Positions 27,336 to 36,400 of a DNA stretch of 64,000 nt are shown piece after piece. The position numbers and the translations under genes are program-made. The stretch lies in NCBI GenBank assembly GCA_027061995.1, contig JAMOUT010000100.1, positions 15,254 to 79,253 of the forward strand, in the 5' to 3' direction. The notes under the pieces were generated by a model. The model worked only from the letters and a program-made list of their open reading frames with translations, searched no databases and had not been told where the DNA came from. This DNA comes from Candidatus Aminicenantota bacterium. GTDB taxonomy: Bacteria > Acidobacteriota > Aminicenantia > JAMOAD01. Position 1 is the stretch's first letter; each line of letters starts with the position of its first letter.

Positions 27336-27861
27336 ATTATGGGAAGACTTTTTAAATTCTCAAAAAGAAAATACGGACAAAGGTTGTCAATTAATAGTTT
27401 CATCTTTAAAAAAGGGGAACAAACTACTTATAGCGGGCAATGGAGGAAGTTCGGCTCAAGCTTCCCATTTTGTAGCGGAAATTCTCGGGAGATTTGAGAA
27501 AAACATAGTTCCTTATCCCGCGGTAAGTTTAAGCGGCGATATCTCCACAATAACGGCTTTATCAAATGATTTCGGATATGAGAATATCTTTTCTTACCAA
27601 ATCGAGGGATTAGGCAAAGAGGAAGATGTTTTTATAGGACTCAGCACAAGCGGAAAATCAAAAAATATTATAAAAGCGCTGGAAAAAGCAAAGGAAAAAA
27701 AACTATATACAATTGCTCTTATCGGAAATGATTCAACCGCTTTAGAGGGGTTAAGCGATATTATTATAAAGGTTCCCTCCTCAAGAACCGCAAGAATTCA
27801 GGAGCTTCATCTGTATGTTTTACACAGTTTTGCGGAAGCGGTTGACAGAGAATTAAGATAA
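27319..27861 (+). CDS. gmhA: Phosphoheptose isomerase
   Basis: A 180-residue SIS-domain protein. GmhA isomerises sedoheptulose 7-phosphate to D-glycero-D-manno-heptose 7-phosphate, the first step of heptose synthesis for the LPS core or glycans. Family marks are AGNGGSSAQASHFVAEILGRF near residue 40, the segment SLSGDISTITALSNDFGYENIF, the GLSTSGKSKNII sugar-phosphate loop and RIQELHLYVLHSFAE with the catalytic His. Length fits. The start lies inside the end of plsC (17-base overlap), and the 3' end overlaps the converging radical SAM gene by nine bases. It supports an outer membrane with heptose-containing glycan in this organism. Confidence 0.93.
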   Translation: MKEIIELWEDFLNSQKENTDKGCQLIVSSLKKGNKLLIAGNGGSSAQASHFVAEILGRFEKNIVPYPAVSLSGDISTITALSNDFGYENIFSYQIEGLGKEEDVFIGLSTSGKSKNIIKALEKAKEKKLYTIALIGNDSTALEGLSDIIIKVPSSRTARIQELHLYVLHSFAEAVDRELR

Positions 27862-30288
27862 ATTATCTTTTAATAACACCTTGAACTTGATTATATGTGA
27901 AGGGATATATTCTTTCATTATTAATTTAAATAGTTTATAAGGGTTGAAAGCTTTAGTAGGGTCATAGTTAAAATAAAAAAGAAAGATATCATCTTTAAAA
28001 TCGAGTCTGTCAAACTCTTTAATATCAGCATGATTGATAATCTCTTTAAAATCATCCTTAAGATACTGTTTTCCTATCTTAAAACCTATGGCTTTTGTTA
28101 ATTTTGAAAATTTTAAACTATTATCCGGTAATAGTATTGCTCTATTAAAGGATAATCCTTTTATCGAGACTTTATTCAGCTCCTTTAATAATTCATTATT
28201 AAAAAGCTTTCGCGAACGAATTTCAAAAACATCCTCTTCAAGAAATGCACCGAGAGGGTCCGAGTATAAAAAAGAGATTTTTATTTTAGGGTGATATCCT
28301 TGAGTAAATTCAAATTCCAAAGGGCTTCTCCTGATAATCCTTTCTATTACCCGAGATATCTCTATCCCCGAAAGAAAATTTGCGGGGAAAGTTTTACTGT
28401 AAAATATTAAATAGCGATATATTTTTCCCTCCTTTATCTCATCAACCGATTCAAGATTAGGAATTGTAGTATCTTCGTGTTGATTTCTTATAATATTATT
28501 AACAGGGAATATACAACCTTTACACTCTGCACAATCTCTTTCAATACATGACTCTGTTCTTAATGCTTTTTTACTTTTTAAAAATTCTTCCAAAAGGAAA
28601 CCGCTTTTTATCCCTGTGTCAATAACCTGAAAATGTAAAGGGGTGGCAATATCAATCTTATCCAAGAATATATCAGGGTCAATTTTGCTTTCTCTTATAG
28701 CTTTTTCCCAAGCATTAAAATCCAATTCATTGTCCCAAGCATCAAATCGTGCCCCTGATTGAAAGGCTCTGTAAATTATATCAGAAACTCTGATATCCCC
28801 TCTTGAAAGCAATGATTCAAGATAAGCTGTTTTATAGGAATGAAATTTCAGAAAAATCTCCTTTCTGTTTCTTATCTTATCAAGAATATAATTTTGCTTT
28901 TCTTGTATTTCCTTCTCTTTGGAAAAGCCGCACCATTGAAAAGGGGTGTGCGGTTTGGGAATAAATGTTGATATTGTAACGGAAATCCTTAACTTTCGTT
29001 TATATTTTCTCCCCAAGTTAGATGTTTTAATAAGTATATCGATTATACCGTCAATATCCTCCATTGTTTCCGAGGGCAAGCCTATCATAAAATAGAATTT
29101 TATTGTTCTCCATCCGTAATTGTATGCAAGCTCCAATGAGTTAAATATCTCTTCGTCTGTTACATATTTATTGATAACTTTTCTTAATCTTTCTGTTCCT
29201 GCTTCGGGAACTATCGTGAATCCTGTTTTTCTAACTTTCTTAATTATCTCAAGCATTATCTTTTTTATCTTGGTTGGTCTTAGAGAGGGTAAACCGATAG
29301 CGATTCTTTTATTTTTCAGATGATTAAAAATTGAAACCATTATTTTTTCCAAGAAAGGGTAATCGGCGGTGCTAAGTGAAGATAGGGAAAAATCCTCGAA
29401 TCCGGTTGTTTGTGCTGTTCTTATAATATAATCTATCAGATAGTCGGGGTTTCTCCACCTGAAAGGGTGATAAACAAATGAAGCCTGGCAGAATCTACAT
29501 TTTTGAGGACAGCCTCTCGCAATCTCCACACTTAACCTATCAAAAACTATCTCCGTGTTAGGAACAATAGGATTTTCGGGAAGGGGATATTTATCAAGAT
29601 TTTTAACATACCCTTTTTTAACTATTAATCTTTTATTTTTATCATAAGGGATTAAAAATTTCCCCTCTTTTTTTCTATCATAATATTTAGGGATATAAAC
29701 CCCTTTTTCCTCCGAAAGTGACTTTATAATCTCCTCTCTTTTAAACTTTTTCTCTTTTTTTCTCTTTATTTTTTCCAAAATATTGAAAAAATTCGCTTCC
29801 GCATCTCCTATATAAAAAACATCGATAAAAGGGGCAATCGGTTCAGGATTGAAAACATTTACACCTCCGGCAAAAACTATCGGGTCATCTTCCGCTCTTT
29901 CTTTTGAGAAAACAGGTATATCAGAGAGTTCAAGTATATTCAAAAGATTTGTATAATCAAGCTCGGAAAGAAGGGAAAAACCCAGGATATCAAATTCTTT
30001 AATTGGTTTTTTACTTTCAATAGAAAAAAGGGGAATATGATTTTTTCTTAATTTAAGCTCCAAATCTTTTGCGGGTGAAAAAACCCTTTCAGCGAGAATT
30101 CCCTGTATTGAATTTATGTAATGATACAATATTGGAATCCCCATATGAGACATCCCTATTTCGTATAAATCGGGATAAGATAAAACGACTTTTAAAACTG
30201 TATTGTTCCAATTTTTAATTATGGAGTTTAATTCACCACCAAGGTATCTTGAAGGTTTTTCCAAATCTTGAAAAAAAGAGAGTTCCAT
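27853..30288 (-). CDS. TIGR03960-type radical SAM protein fused to a TIGR03936/DUF2344 domain
   Basis: An 811-residue protein of unknown reaction. The N-terminal part is a B12-binding-like Rossmann region containing SYPDLYEIGMSHMG and VFAGGVNVFNPEP. It is followed by a radical SAM domain with the CxxxCxxC cluster motif in CPQKCRFCQ and PEAGTERLR. A cysteine-rich linker (CIERDCAECKGC) comes next, and the C-terminal domain (about 625-811, YLIFYSKTFPANFLSGIE onwards) is DUF2344-like. Such fusions are widespread and often lie beside ribonuclease G, ribosomal L21 or, as here, rodA/mre genes. No substrate has been shown that I know of. The gene starts two bases after rodA and is the last gene of the shape operon. 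Confidence 0.9.
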   Translation of the reverse strand: MELSFFQDLEKPSRYLGGELNSIIKNWNNTVLKVVLSYPDLYEIGMSHMGIPILYHYINSIQGILAERVFSPAKDLELKLRKNHIPLFSIESKKPIKEFDILGFSLLSELDYTNLLNILELSDIPVFSKERAEDDPIVFAGGVNVFNPEPIAPFIDVFYIGDAEANFFNILEKIKRKKEKKFKREEIIKSLSEEKGVYIPKYYDRKKEGKFLIPYDKNKRLIVKKGYVKNLDKYPLPENPIVPNTEIVFDRLSVEIARGCPQKCRFCQASFVYHPFRWRNPDYLIDYIIRTAQTTGFEDFSLSSLSTADYPFLEKIMVSIFNHLKNKRIAIGLPSLRPTKIKKIMLEIIKKVRKTGFTIVPEAGTERLRKVINKYVTDEEIFNSLELAYNYGWRTIKFYFMIGLPSETMEDIDGIIDILIKTSNLGRKYKRKLRISVTISTFIPKPHTPFQWCGFSKEKEIQEKQNYILDKIRNRKEIFLKFHSYKTAYLESLLSRGDIRVSDIIYRAFQSGARFDAWDNELDFNAWEKAIRESKIDPDIFLDKIDIATPLHFQVIDTGIKSGFLLEEFLKSKKALRTESCIERDCAECKGCIFPVNNIIRNQHEDTTIPNLESVDEIKEGKIYRYLIFYSKTFPANFLSGIEISRVIERIIRRSPLEFEFTQGYHPKIKISFLYSDPLGAFLEEDVFEIRSRKLFNNELLKELNKVSIKGLSFNRAILLPDNSLKFSKLTKAIGFKIGKQYLKDDFKEIINHADIKEFDRLDFKDDIFLFYFNYDPTKAFNPYKLFKLIMKEYIPSHIIKFKVLLKDNLS

Positions 30289-30290
30289 AT

Positions 30291-31376
30291 CTAACTCTTG
30301 ATAAATCTGGAAAGATATACATTTTCCACGAGGCCAAGTAAAGAAAATATGGTGATAATAGAGGAACCTCCGTAACTAAAAAGGGGAAAAGTTATTCCTG
30401 CAACAGGGAATTTACCTATACATACAAGAACATTAATTAAGAAATGAAAAAACAGAGTTCCCAAAACTAACCCTGATAACATAATATTTTCTATGGTTTC
30501 CGATGTAACTCCGATTTTATATATGATATAAAAAAGATACAAAAACAGCCATAGAACAAAAGTGACACCGACAAACCCGAATTCCTCCGCAAAGACGGAT
30601 AAAATAAAATCAGTGTGTTGTGCGGGCAAAAATCCCAACTTTTTCTGAGTTCCTTTCAAATATCCCTTACCTTTAAATCCTCCCGAGCCAATTGTGATTT
30701 TTGATTGTAGGGTATGATAACCATATCCGAGAGGGTCTTGTTCAGGGTGTAAAAAATTGATTATCCTTTTTTTATGGTAATCCTTGAGAACATAATTCCA
30801 AGATACAACTGATAAAATTATGGCGAGAAATATAAAAAGTATAGCCAAATTTTTTTTAAGTCCGAATATTATTAAAAAAGTTAATATTATAAAGCCATAT
30901 GTTAATACGGTCCCGAAATCTGGTTGTAAAAAAATCAAAAAGACGGGAATTCCCACAATAACCGATATTTTAATAAAATCCATAAAATCAATGGGACCCT
31001 CAAAATGTTTCCTGAAAATTTTTACTATCATAAGAATAACAAATATTTTTCCTATTTCAGACGGCTGAATACCGAAGCCACCTATTTTTAACCATGATTT
31101 TGCTCCCGATACTTTTTCACCAAAGAAGATTAAATATATTAGTGAAATAATAATGATGGAGTAAAACGGAGTGGAGAGATTAAGAAGTTTTTCCAAATTA
31201 ATTACCGAGAAAAACAGAAAACAGATAGTGGCGAAAAACAGGAAAAAAAGTTGTTTTTCATAGAAAAAAGAGCCATTTGTTTTATGAATGGAATAAAGCG
31301 TGAGAATTCCGATTAATGATATGAGAAACGGAATAAAAAAAAGCTGATAATTAAAATACTTTACGAGATTTTTCAT
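30291..31376 (-). CDS. rodA: Peptidoglycan glycosyltransferase RodA
   Basis: A 361-residue SEDS-family protein with about ten membrane segments. RodA polymerises lipid II into glycan strands with PBP2 in the elongasome. Visible signature pieces include GAKSWLKIGGFGIQPSEIGK, FLQPDFGTVLTYG, the catalytic-loop region LGYGYHTLQSKITIGSGG, and PAQHTDFILSVFAEEFGFVG. The C-terminal SYGGSS segment is also present. The start overlaps the mrdA stop by ATGA, and the radical SAM gene follows within two bases. Placement with mreBCD and mrdA distinguishes it from FtsW. Confidence 0.96.
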   Translation of the reverse strand: MKNLVKYFNYQLFFIPFLISLIGILTLYSIHKTNGSFFYEKQLFFLFFATICFLFFSVINLEKLLNLSTPFYSIIIISLIYLIFFGEKVSGAKSWLKIGGFGIQPSEIGKIFVILMIVKIFRKHFEGPIDFMDFIKISVIVGIPVFLIFLQPDFGTVLTYGFIILTFLIIFGLKKNLAILFIFLAIILSVVSWNYVLKDYHKKRIINFLHPEQDPLGYGYHTLQSKITIGSGGFKGKGYLKGTQKKLGFLPAQHTDFILSVFAEEFGFVGVTFVLWLFLYLFYIIYKIGVTSETIENIMLSGLVLGTLFFHFLINVLVCIGKFPVAGITFPLFSYGGSSIITIFSLLGLVENVYLSRFIKS

Positions 31377-33190
31377 CTTAAATCCTTAAAATACATCTTT
31401 ATTATTTTTCCTGCTATCGGTGCCGCAATCTCGCCACCGCCACCACTGTGTTCAATCATTACAACCACAACAATCTCGGGGTTCTTTCTCGGAGCAAAAG
31501 CACCGAACCATGCATGATTACTCCATCTTTTTTCTTTTTTATTTTTTACCTTTGACTTTAGTGTTTCTTTACTAATAACTTGGACGGTGCTTGTTTTACC
31601 ACATATATCAATTCCTTGGACCTGTGCAAGTTTCCCCGTTCCTTTCTCACCGTTTACAACCCTCCACATCCCTTTAATGATTTTTTCAAAATTTTGTTTT
31701 TTTATAGGAACTTTTTTCATCTTATATTTTGGAAAAATCTTTTTTTTATCATTATTATAATATTTTAGAAGGTGCGGGGTGATATAATAACCTCTGTTGG
31801 CTATTATTGAAAACATTTGCGCTATTTGCAACGGGGTAACCAAAATAGGTCCCTGCCCGATTGATACGGATATTGTTTCTCCCGGAAACCATATCAGATT
31901 ATATATTTTTTTCTTCCATGTTCTTGAAGGAACAAGACCACTCTTCTCTCCAACAAGATCAATTCCTGTTTTTTCTCCCAATCCCATCATTGTCGCATAA
32001 TGTTTTATTACATCTATTTTCAATGATTTTCCGAGCATATAAAAATATACATCGCAAGATTGTTCTATCGCCGATATTAAATTCATAGGACCATGTCCGC
32101 TTGTCTTCCAGCAATGAAAAATCTTTTTGTATATCTCTTTATAGCCATAACAATTGACAATGGATCTTTCACTAATCAACCTCTCCTCAAGACCTGCAAG
32201 TCCCACGACAAGTTTAAAAATAGAACCGGGAGAATAAAGCCCTTTTATCGTTTTATTTATTAAAGGCTTACCCTCTTTATTTATAAGAGCCTCCCATTCT
32301 TGTTGAGAGAAATAGGATGTGAAAATATTGGGATTAAAAAGAGGGGTTGAAACAAGGGACAAGATCTCACCGTTTTTCGGATTTAAAACAATCACGGAAC
32401 CGATTCTCTTTTCATCAATCAAAAGTTTTTCTATTTTTCTCTGAAGAGTGGAATCAATTGTTAAATTAAGTGTATATCCCTGTTTCGGGGGAATACTTTT
32501 GATGATTTTATTTAAAACACCGCGGCTGTTTACCACCTGTATTCTCTCCCCTTTTTCACCTTTAATTAATTTTTCATAATATTTTTCAATCCCGGTTTTT
32601 CCTACGAAATCTCCTATGTTCAAATTATATTTTCTTATCTCTTTTTGATTAGCTTCCCCTACATAACCTATGAAACTTGAACCGGTTTCTCCTAATACAT
32701 ATAATCTTCTCGGTGAAATCCTTAGGGAGATATTGTTAAATTCCTCTTGATTAGAATAAAAATAATTTACATCTTTAAAAGAAAGATCTTCGTCGGACAG
32801 ATAATATGTTCCGAAGTTTCTTAATGAATTGATTGTTTTATTCTTTTTATTGTATATATTTAAAAATTTTTTTAGTTGCTTTATAGTCCTTATTTTTCGT
32901 TTTCCCATCAGATTTTCCCTTGGGATTATGAGATCAAAGGATAATCTGTTATCAGCAATAATATTTCCTTCTCTGTCTTTTATCAAGCCTCTTAACGGAG
33001 TTAGCTTTTCTATCTTTTTTATGTTTCTTGTTGAAAGTCCTGAATAATAATCGTATTTGACGATTTGAATCTTACCGAAAAAAAGCAACAGAATGGTAAA
33101 AGTAAATATTATAAAAAGGAAAAAAATTTTAATATTTCTTTTCCTTTTCAAAAGATAAAGTCTTTTTCTATATACTGTTTTTTCAAACAT
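31373..33190 (-). CDS. mrdA: Penicillin-binding protein 2 (class B transpeptidase)
   Basis: A 605-residue class B PBP, the crosslinking partner of RodA. One N-terminal membrane anchor (about residues 20-43) is followed by the pedestal domain and a transpeptidase domain from about 240. The active-site motifs are SPGSIFK (SxxK), SCD (SxN-type) and CGKTS (KTG-type). The start overlaps the end of mreD by eight bases and the stop overlaps rodA by four. Length and motif order are normal for the family. FtsI/PBP3 is excluded by context. Confidence 0.95.
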   Translation of the reverse strand: MFEKTVYRKRLYLLKRKRNIKIFFLFIIFTFTILLLFFGKIQIVKYDYYSGLSTRNIKKIEKLTPLRGLIKDREGNIIADNRLSFDLIIPRENLMGKRKIRTIKQLKKFLNIYNKKNKTINSLRNFGTYYLSDEDLSFKDVNYFYSNQEEFNNISLRISPRRLYVLGETGSSFIGYVGEANQKEIRKYNLNIGDFVGKTGIEKYYEKLIKGEKGERIQVVNSRGVLNKIIKSIPPKQGYTLNLTIDSTLQRKIEKLLIDEKRIGSVIVLNPKNGEILSLVSTPLFNPNIFTSYFSQQEWEALINKEGKPLINKTIKGLYSPGSIFKLVVGLAGLEERLISERSIVNCYGYKEIYKKIFHCWKTSGHGPMNLISAIEQSCDVYFYMLGKSLKIDVIKHYATMMGLGEKTGIDLVGEKSGLVPSRTWKKKIYNLIWFPGETISVSIGQGPILVTPLQIAQMFSIIANRGYYITPHLLKYYNNDKKKIFPKYKMKKVPIKKQNFEKIIKGMWRVVNGEKGTGKLAQVQGIDICGKTSTVQVISKETLKSKVKNKKEKRWSNHAWFGAFAPRKNPEIVVVVMIEHSGGGGEIAAPIAGKIIKMYFKDLR

Positions 33191-33668
33191 TACTCACTCT
33201 TTCATAAGGTAAGGCGAAAAAGAGTAAAATGGTTAATACTATTCCCATGATTAAGGGTTTTAATAATAGAAGGGATGTTATGGATAATATGGTATCAAAT
33301 TCAAAGAATTTCAAAAGGAATATTTCTGCCAGAGATTTTAAAAACAGAGCGGAAACAATTAAAAAAAAACGATCCATATGTTTCTTTAATACAAAATTAT
33401 CTGTTATTTTTATAATATAAAAACTCATTATTAAATATGATAGCGAAGAAAGTCCGAGAGGTGTTATAGACAGAGCGTCTATCAATAACCCTATTAAAAA
33501 GGCCTCTATCAATAGAAGACTATGATCCTTATGTTGAAAATGCTCGAAAAATATTATGAAAGGGAAAAGTTCAAAATAAAAAACAAAACTAAAAGAGGTT
33601 TTTTCAAGATAAAATTGGATTATTGCTATAACAAAAGTTAAAATAATAATTTTTATAAAATGTTTCAT
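33183..33668 (-). CDS. mreD: Rod shape-determining protein MreD
   Basis: A 161-residue inner-membrane protein with five or six hydrophobic segments; sequence conservation in this family is low. Position between mreC and mrdA, size, and the helix pattern (including AFLIGLLIDALSITPLGLSS, resembling the conserved GLxxD..S.xPLG segment) identify it. MreD links MreC to the elongasome. The start overlaps the mreC stop by four bases and the end overlaps the mrdA start by eight. Confidence 0.88.
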   Translation of the reverse strand: MKHFIKIIILTFVIAIIQFYLEKTSFSFVFYFELFPFIIFFEHFQHKDHSLLLIEAFLIGLLIDALSITPLGLSSLSYLIMSFYIIKITDNFVLKKHMDRFFLIVSALFLKSLAEIFLLKFFEFDTILSITSLLLLKPLIMGIVLTILLFFALPYERVSNV

Positions 33669-34444
33669 CTTTTTATAATTCCCACCACTCTTGCATTCTT
33701 TTTAAAAAAATTGATATCAACTGTAACCTTAAGGTAATAATAACTTTTCGATATTTTTTTTACTCTTCCTATAACAATATTTTCAGGAAAAAGATTATCA
33801 AGTCCGGATGTTTTAACAATGGAACTCTCACTTATTTTTGATGTCCTTTTAATATATTTTACAATTCCCTCTTTTTTTCCGGTTCCGAAAAATATCCCCA
33901 ACTCTTCATCCTTTCCTATTTTAACTCCTGCACCGAATTTACTACTGGAAACCAACATAACTTTTGCGGTATGAGGTGATATAGGCCCTATTACTTTCCC
34001 TATTAAATTACCTTTTTCGTCAATAATCGTATCATCCTTTTTAACATCATCAATATATCCTTTATTAATGATAAGAGTTTCGTATGGGGCATATATATCC
34101 CATGAAATTATTCTCGCTATTTTTTGCCCTTTTTTTATTGGTAATTGTAATCCTTTATTAATAATAAAATTTTTTAAATAAAGATTTTCATTTCTCAGTT
34201 CTATTATCTCTTTTTTTAAACTTATGTTTTCCAAAAATGTTTTTTTATGGATTTTAGTGGATTGAAAAAGATGCTCAATCTTAGTTGTTTGATTTTCAAA
34301 GAGATTATAAGTCTCAGTATAAAGATGATATATAATATTCTTCAGATTTAAAATATTTTTATAACCTTGCGAACCAAGAGACAGAATTGTTAATGAAATT
34401 ATTAATAATATGAAGAAAAATTTGTTTTCTTTATTTCCGAGCAT
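33665..34444 (-). CDS. mreC: Rod shape-determining protein MreC
   Basis: A 259-residue bitopic protein with an N-terminal membrane anchor (residues 9-25), a coiled coil (about 60-95, ENISLKKEIIELRNENLYLKN region) and a periplasmic double beta-barrel. In the barrel ARIISWDIYAPYETLIINKG and GNLIGKVIGPISPHTAKVML are typical family segments. MreC joins MreB filaments and the PBP2/RodA synthase. It lies three bases after mreB and overlaps mreD by four. The length is short to normal for the family. Confidence 0.93.
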   Translation of the reverse strand: MLGNKENKFFFILLIISLTILSLGSQGYKNILNLKNIIYHLYTETYNLFENQTTKIEHLFQSTKIHKKTFLENISLKKEIIELRNENLYLKNFIINKGLQLPIKKGQKIARIISWDIYAPYETLIINKGYIDDVKKDDTIIDEKGNLIGKVIGPISPHTAKVMLVSSSKFGAGVKIGKDEELGIFFGTGKKEGIVKYIKRTSKISESSIVKTSGLDNLFPENIVIGRVKKISKSYYYLKVTVDINFFKKNARVVGIIKR

Positions 34445-34447
34445 TAG

Positions 34448-35476
34448 TTATGGAATGGTAACCTTTTTTAAGAGATCTATATCTTCTAATATTTTACCCG
34501 CTCCTATAACAACCGATGAAAGAGGTTCGTCGGTTGTGAAAATAGGAAGTTGGGTTTCCTCTCTTAATCTTATGTCAAGTGCTTTGAGCAGAGAACCTCC
34601 TCCCGTTAAAACAATCCCTCTATCAACAATATCTGCGGCTAATTCGGGAGGGGTATTTTCGAGTGTGCTTCTGACGACTTCTATTAAAGCCTCAATAGGA
34701 TGCTTTAAAGCTTCTCTGATTTCAGCATCATTTATAACGATTGTTTTAGGTATCCCATCTTTAAGGTCCCTTCCCTTTATCTCCATTGATAATGTTTCTT
34801 CAAGAGGAAAAGCTGTTCCTATCTTTATTTTAATTTGTTCGGCGGTTCTTTCACCGATCAAAAGATTATACTTTTTCTTAATATAATGTATTATTGCGAC
34901 ATCCATCTCATTTCCGGCCACTTTGATAGAGCGAGAGTGGACAATTCCCGCAAGAGAGATAACCGCAACATCAGTTGTCCCTCCCCCTATATCAACAATC
35001 ATGTTTCCCGCAGGCTCAACGATGGGAAGGTCGGCTCCTATTGAGGCAGCCATTGCTTGTTCCACAAGATATACTTCCCTTGCCCGAGCTCTAAATGCAG
35101 CATCTTTAACAGCTCTTTTTTCCACCTGAGTGATTCCGGAGGGAATCCCGATGACAATACGAGGCCTTATGAGATGTTTTCTCTCCTTTGCCTTTTCTAT
35201 AAAATACTCCAGCATTTTTTCAGTTACATCAAAGTCCGCAATAACACCGTCTTTCATAGGGCGAATTGCTACAATATTTGCGGGGGTTTTCCCTAACATA
35301 TTTTTTGCTTTTAAACCAACAGCTTCGGGTTTCCCTGTTAATTTATTTAAAGCAACAATAGAAGGCTCTCTTATAACTATTCCTTTTCCGCGCATATAAA
35401 CAAGGGTATTTGCCGTTCCAAGGTCAATCGCCAAATCACAAGAAAACTGATCAAAAATCCAAGTTCCCAATCCCAT
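34448..35476 (-). CDS. mreB: Actin-like cell-shape protein MreB
   Basis: A 342-residue bacterial actin that guides lateral wall synthesis. Nucleotide-binding motifs are DLAIDLGTANTLVY at the start (phosphate 1), IVDIGGGTTDVAVIS (phosphate 2) and VLTGGGSLLKALD (adenosine loop). The segment EAVGLKAKNMLGKTP is also diagnostic. An AGGAGG ribosome-binding site lies within the last codons of the diguanylate cyclase gene, whose TAA is directly followed by the mreB ATG, so the two are translationally linked. It heads the mreB-mreC-mreD-mrdA-rodA run. Confidence 0.98.
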   Translation of the reverse strand: MGLGTWIFDQFSCDLAIDLGTANTLVYMRGKGIVIREPSIVALNKLTGKPEAVGLKAKNMLGKTPANIVAIRPMKDGVIADFDVTEKMLEYFIEKAKERKHLIRPRIVIGIPSGITQVEKRAVKDAAFRARAREVYLVEQAMAASIGADLPIVEPAGNMIVDIGGGTTDVAVISLAGIVHSRSIKVAGNEMDVAIIHYIKKKYNLLIGERTAEQIKIKIGTAFPLEETLSMEIKGRDLKDGIPKTIVINDAEIREALKHPIEALIEVVRSTLENTPPELAADIVDRGIVLTGGGSLLKALDIRLREETQLPIFTTDEPLSSVVIGAGKILEDIDLLKKVTIP

Positions 35477-36400
35477 TTATTCTTCCTCCTCATAACATTC
35501 TACCCCGTCTTTGCCCCTTTTTTTTACTTTATACATAGCCTTGTCCGCTTTAGAAATAAGTTCTTCAACTTCATTAGAATCATCAGGGAAAGTTGAAATT
35601 CCCAAACTTGCGGTTATTTTTATATTCAAATTTTCATTTTTCAAAAATTCGAATGATTTTATTTTTTTTCTTATTCTCTCCGCTATCACTTTTGTCTCTT
35701 TCTTTCTTGCTCCGAAAATAATTATAAGAAATTCATCTCCACCGAATCTACCGACAATATCGGAATTCCTCGTATTTTTTCGCAGTAATCTTCCCACTTC
35801 CATAAGAAGTTTACCCCCGTAAAGATGACCGTAAGTATCATTTACTTTTTTCAGCCCGTCAAGATCAAGGAAAATTATGGAAAAGAAAGTATTGTATCTA
35901 AGCGCCCTTTCACTCTCTTTTTTCAAATATTCCCTGAGATATCTATTGTTGTAGAGTCCCGTAAATTCATCATGAAAAGACAATTTTCTAACTCTGTGTA
36001 ATTTTATGAAATACAAAAACACATTTTTTACAAAAAGTTGCATCCTTTTTTCTTTTTCTTCGGTTAACCGTTTGTCTGTTCCTATCAGTATCCATCCGCT
36101 AATGGAATCTTGTTCCGATTCAAAACAAAAAGTGTATTCGAATCCGTTTTTGGTTTGCATTACCGAGTCTTTTGCAGGTAATAATAATTTATCCTGATGT
36201 TCTATCTCTTGCAGATATTTATCTGCGAACCTATATTCGCTTACTTTTTCCTGAGATAAAAGAAATAGTATTATTGATTTTAATGAAAATCGTTCTTTTA
36301 AAATAATCATCAACATCTCAATAAGTTTTTTTAAATCATCCTCTATGTTTATGTTTTGGATAAGTTCATAGAAAGTTTCCAATTCTATTATTTTACTCAT
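35477..36400 (-). CDS. Diguanylate cyclase (GGDEF domain)
   Basis: A 307-residue soluble protein. The N-terminal 130 residues look like a GAF-type sensory domain without clear ligand motifs. The C-terminal GGDEF domain (about 145-305) has DEFTGLYNNRYLREYL, DLDGLKKVNDTYGH and an intact active site GGDEF near residue 218. The inhibitory I-site RNSD (RxxD) sits exactly five residues before GGDEF. It should therefore make cyclic di-GMP from GTP and be product-inhibited. It overlaps the FecR-like gene by four bases and abuts mreB, so it is made together with the cell-shape machinery. No PilZ or EAL protein is seen in the window. Confidence 0.93.
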   Translation of the reverse strand: MSKIIELETFYELIQNINIEDDLKKLIEMLMIILKERFSLKSIILFLLSQEKVSEYRFADKYLQEIEHQDKLLLPAKDSVMQTKNGFEYTFCFESEQDSISGWILIGTDKRLTEEKEKRMQLFVKNVFLYFIKLHRVRKLSFHDEFTGLYNNRYLREYLKKESERALRYNTFFSIIFLDLDGLKKVNDTYGHLYGGKLLMEVGRLLRKNTRNSDIVGRFGGDEFLIIIFGARKKETKVIAERIRKKIKSFEFLKNENLNIKITASLGISTFPDDSNEVEELISKADKAMYKVKKRGKDGVECYEEEE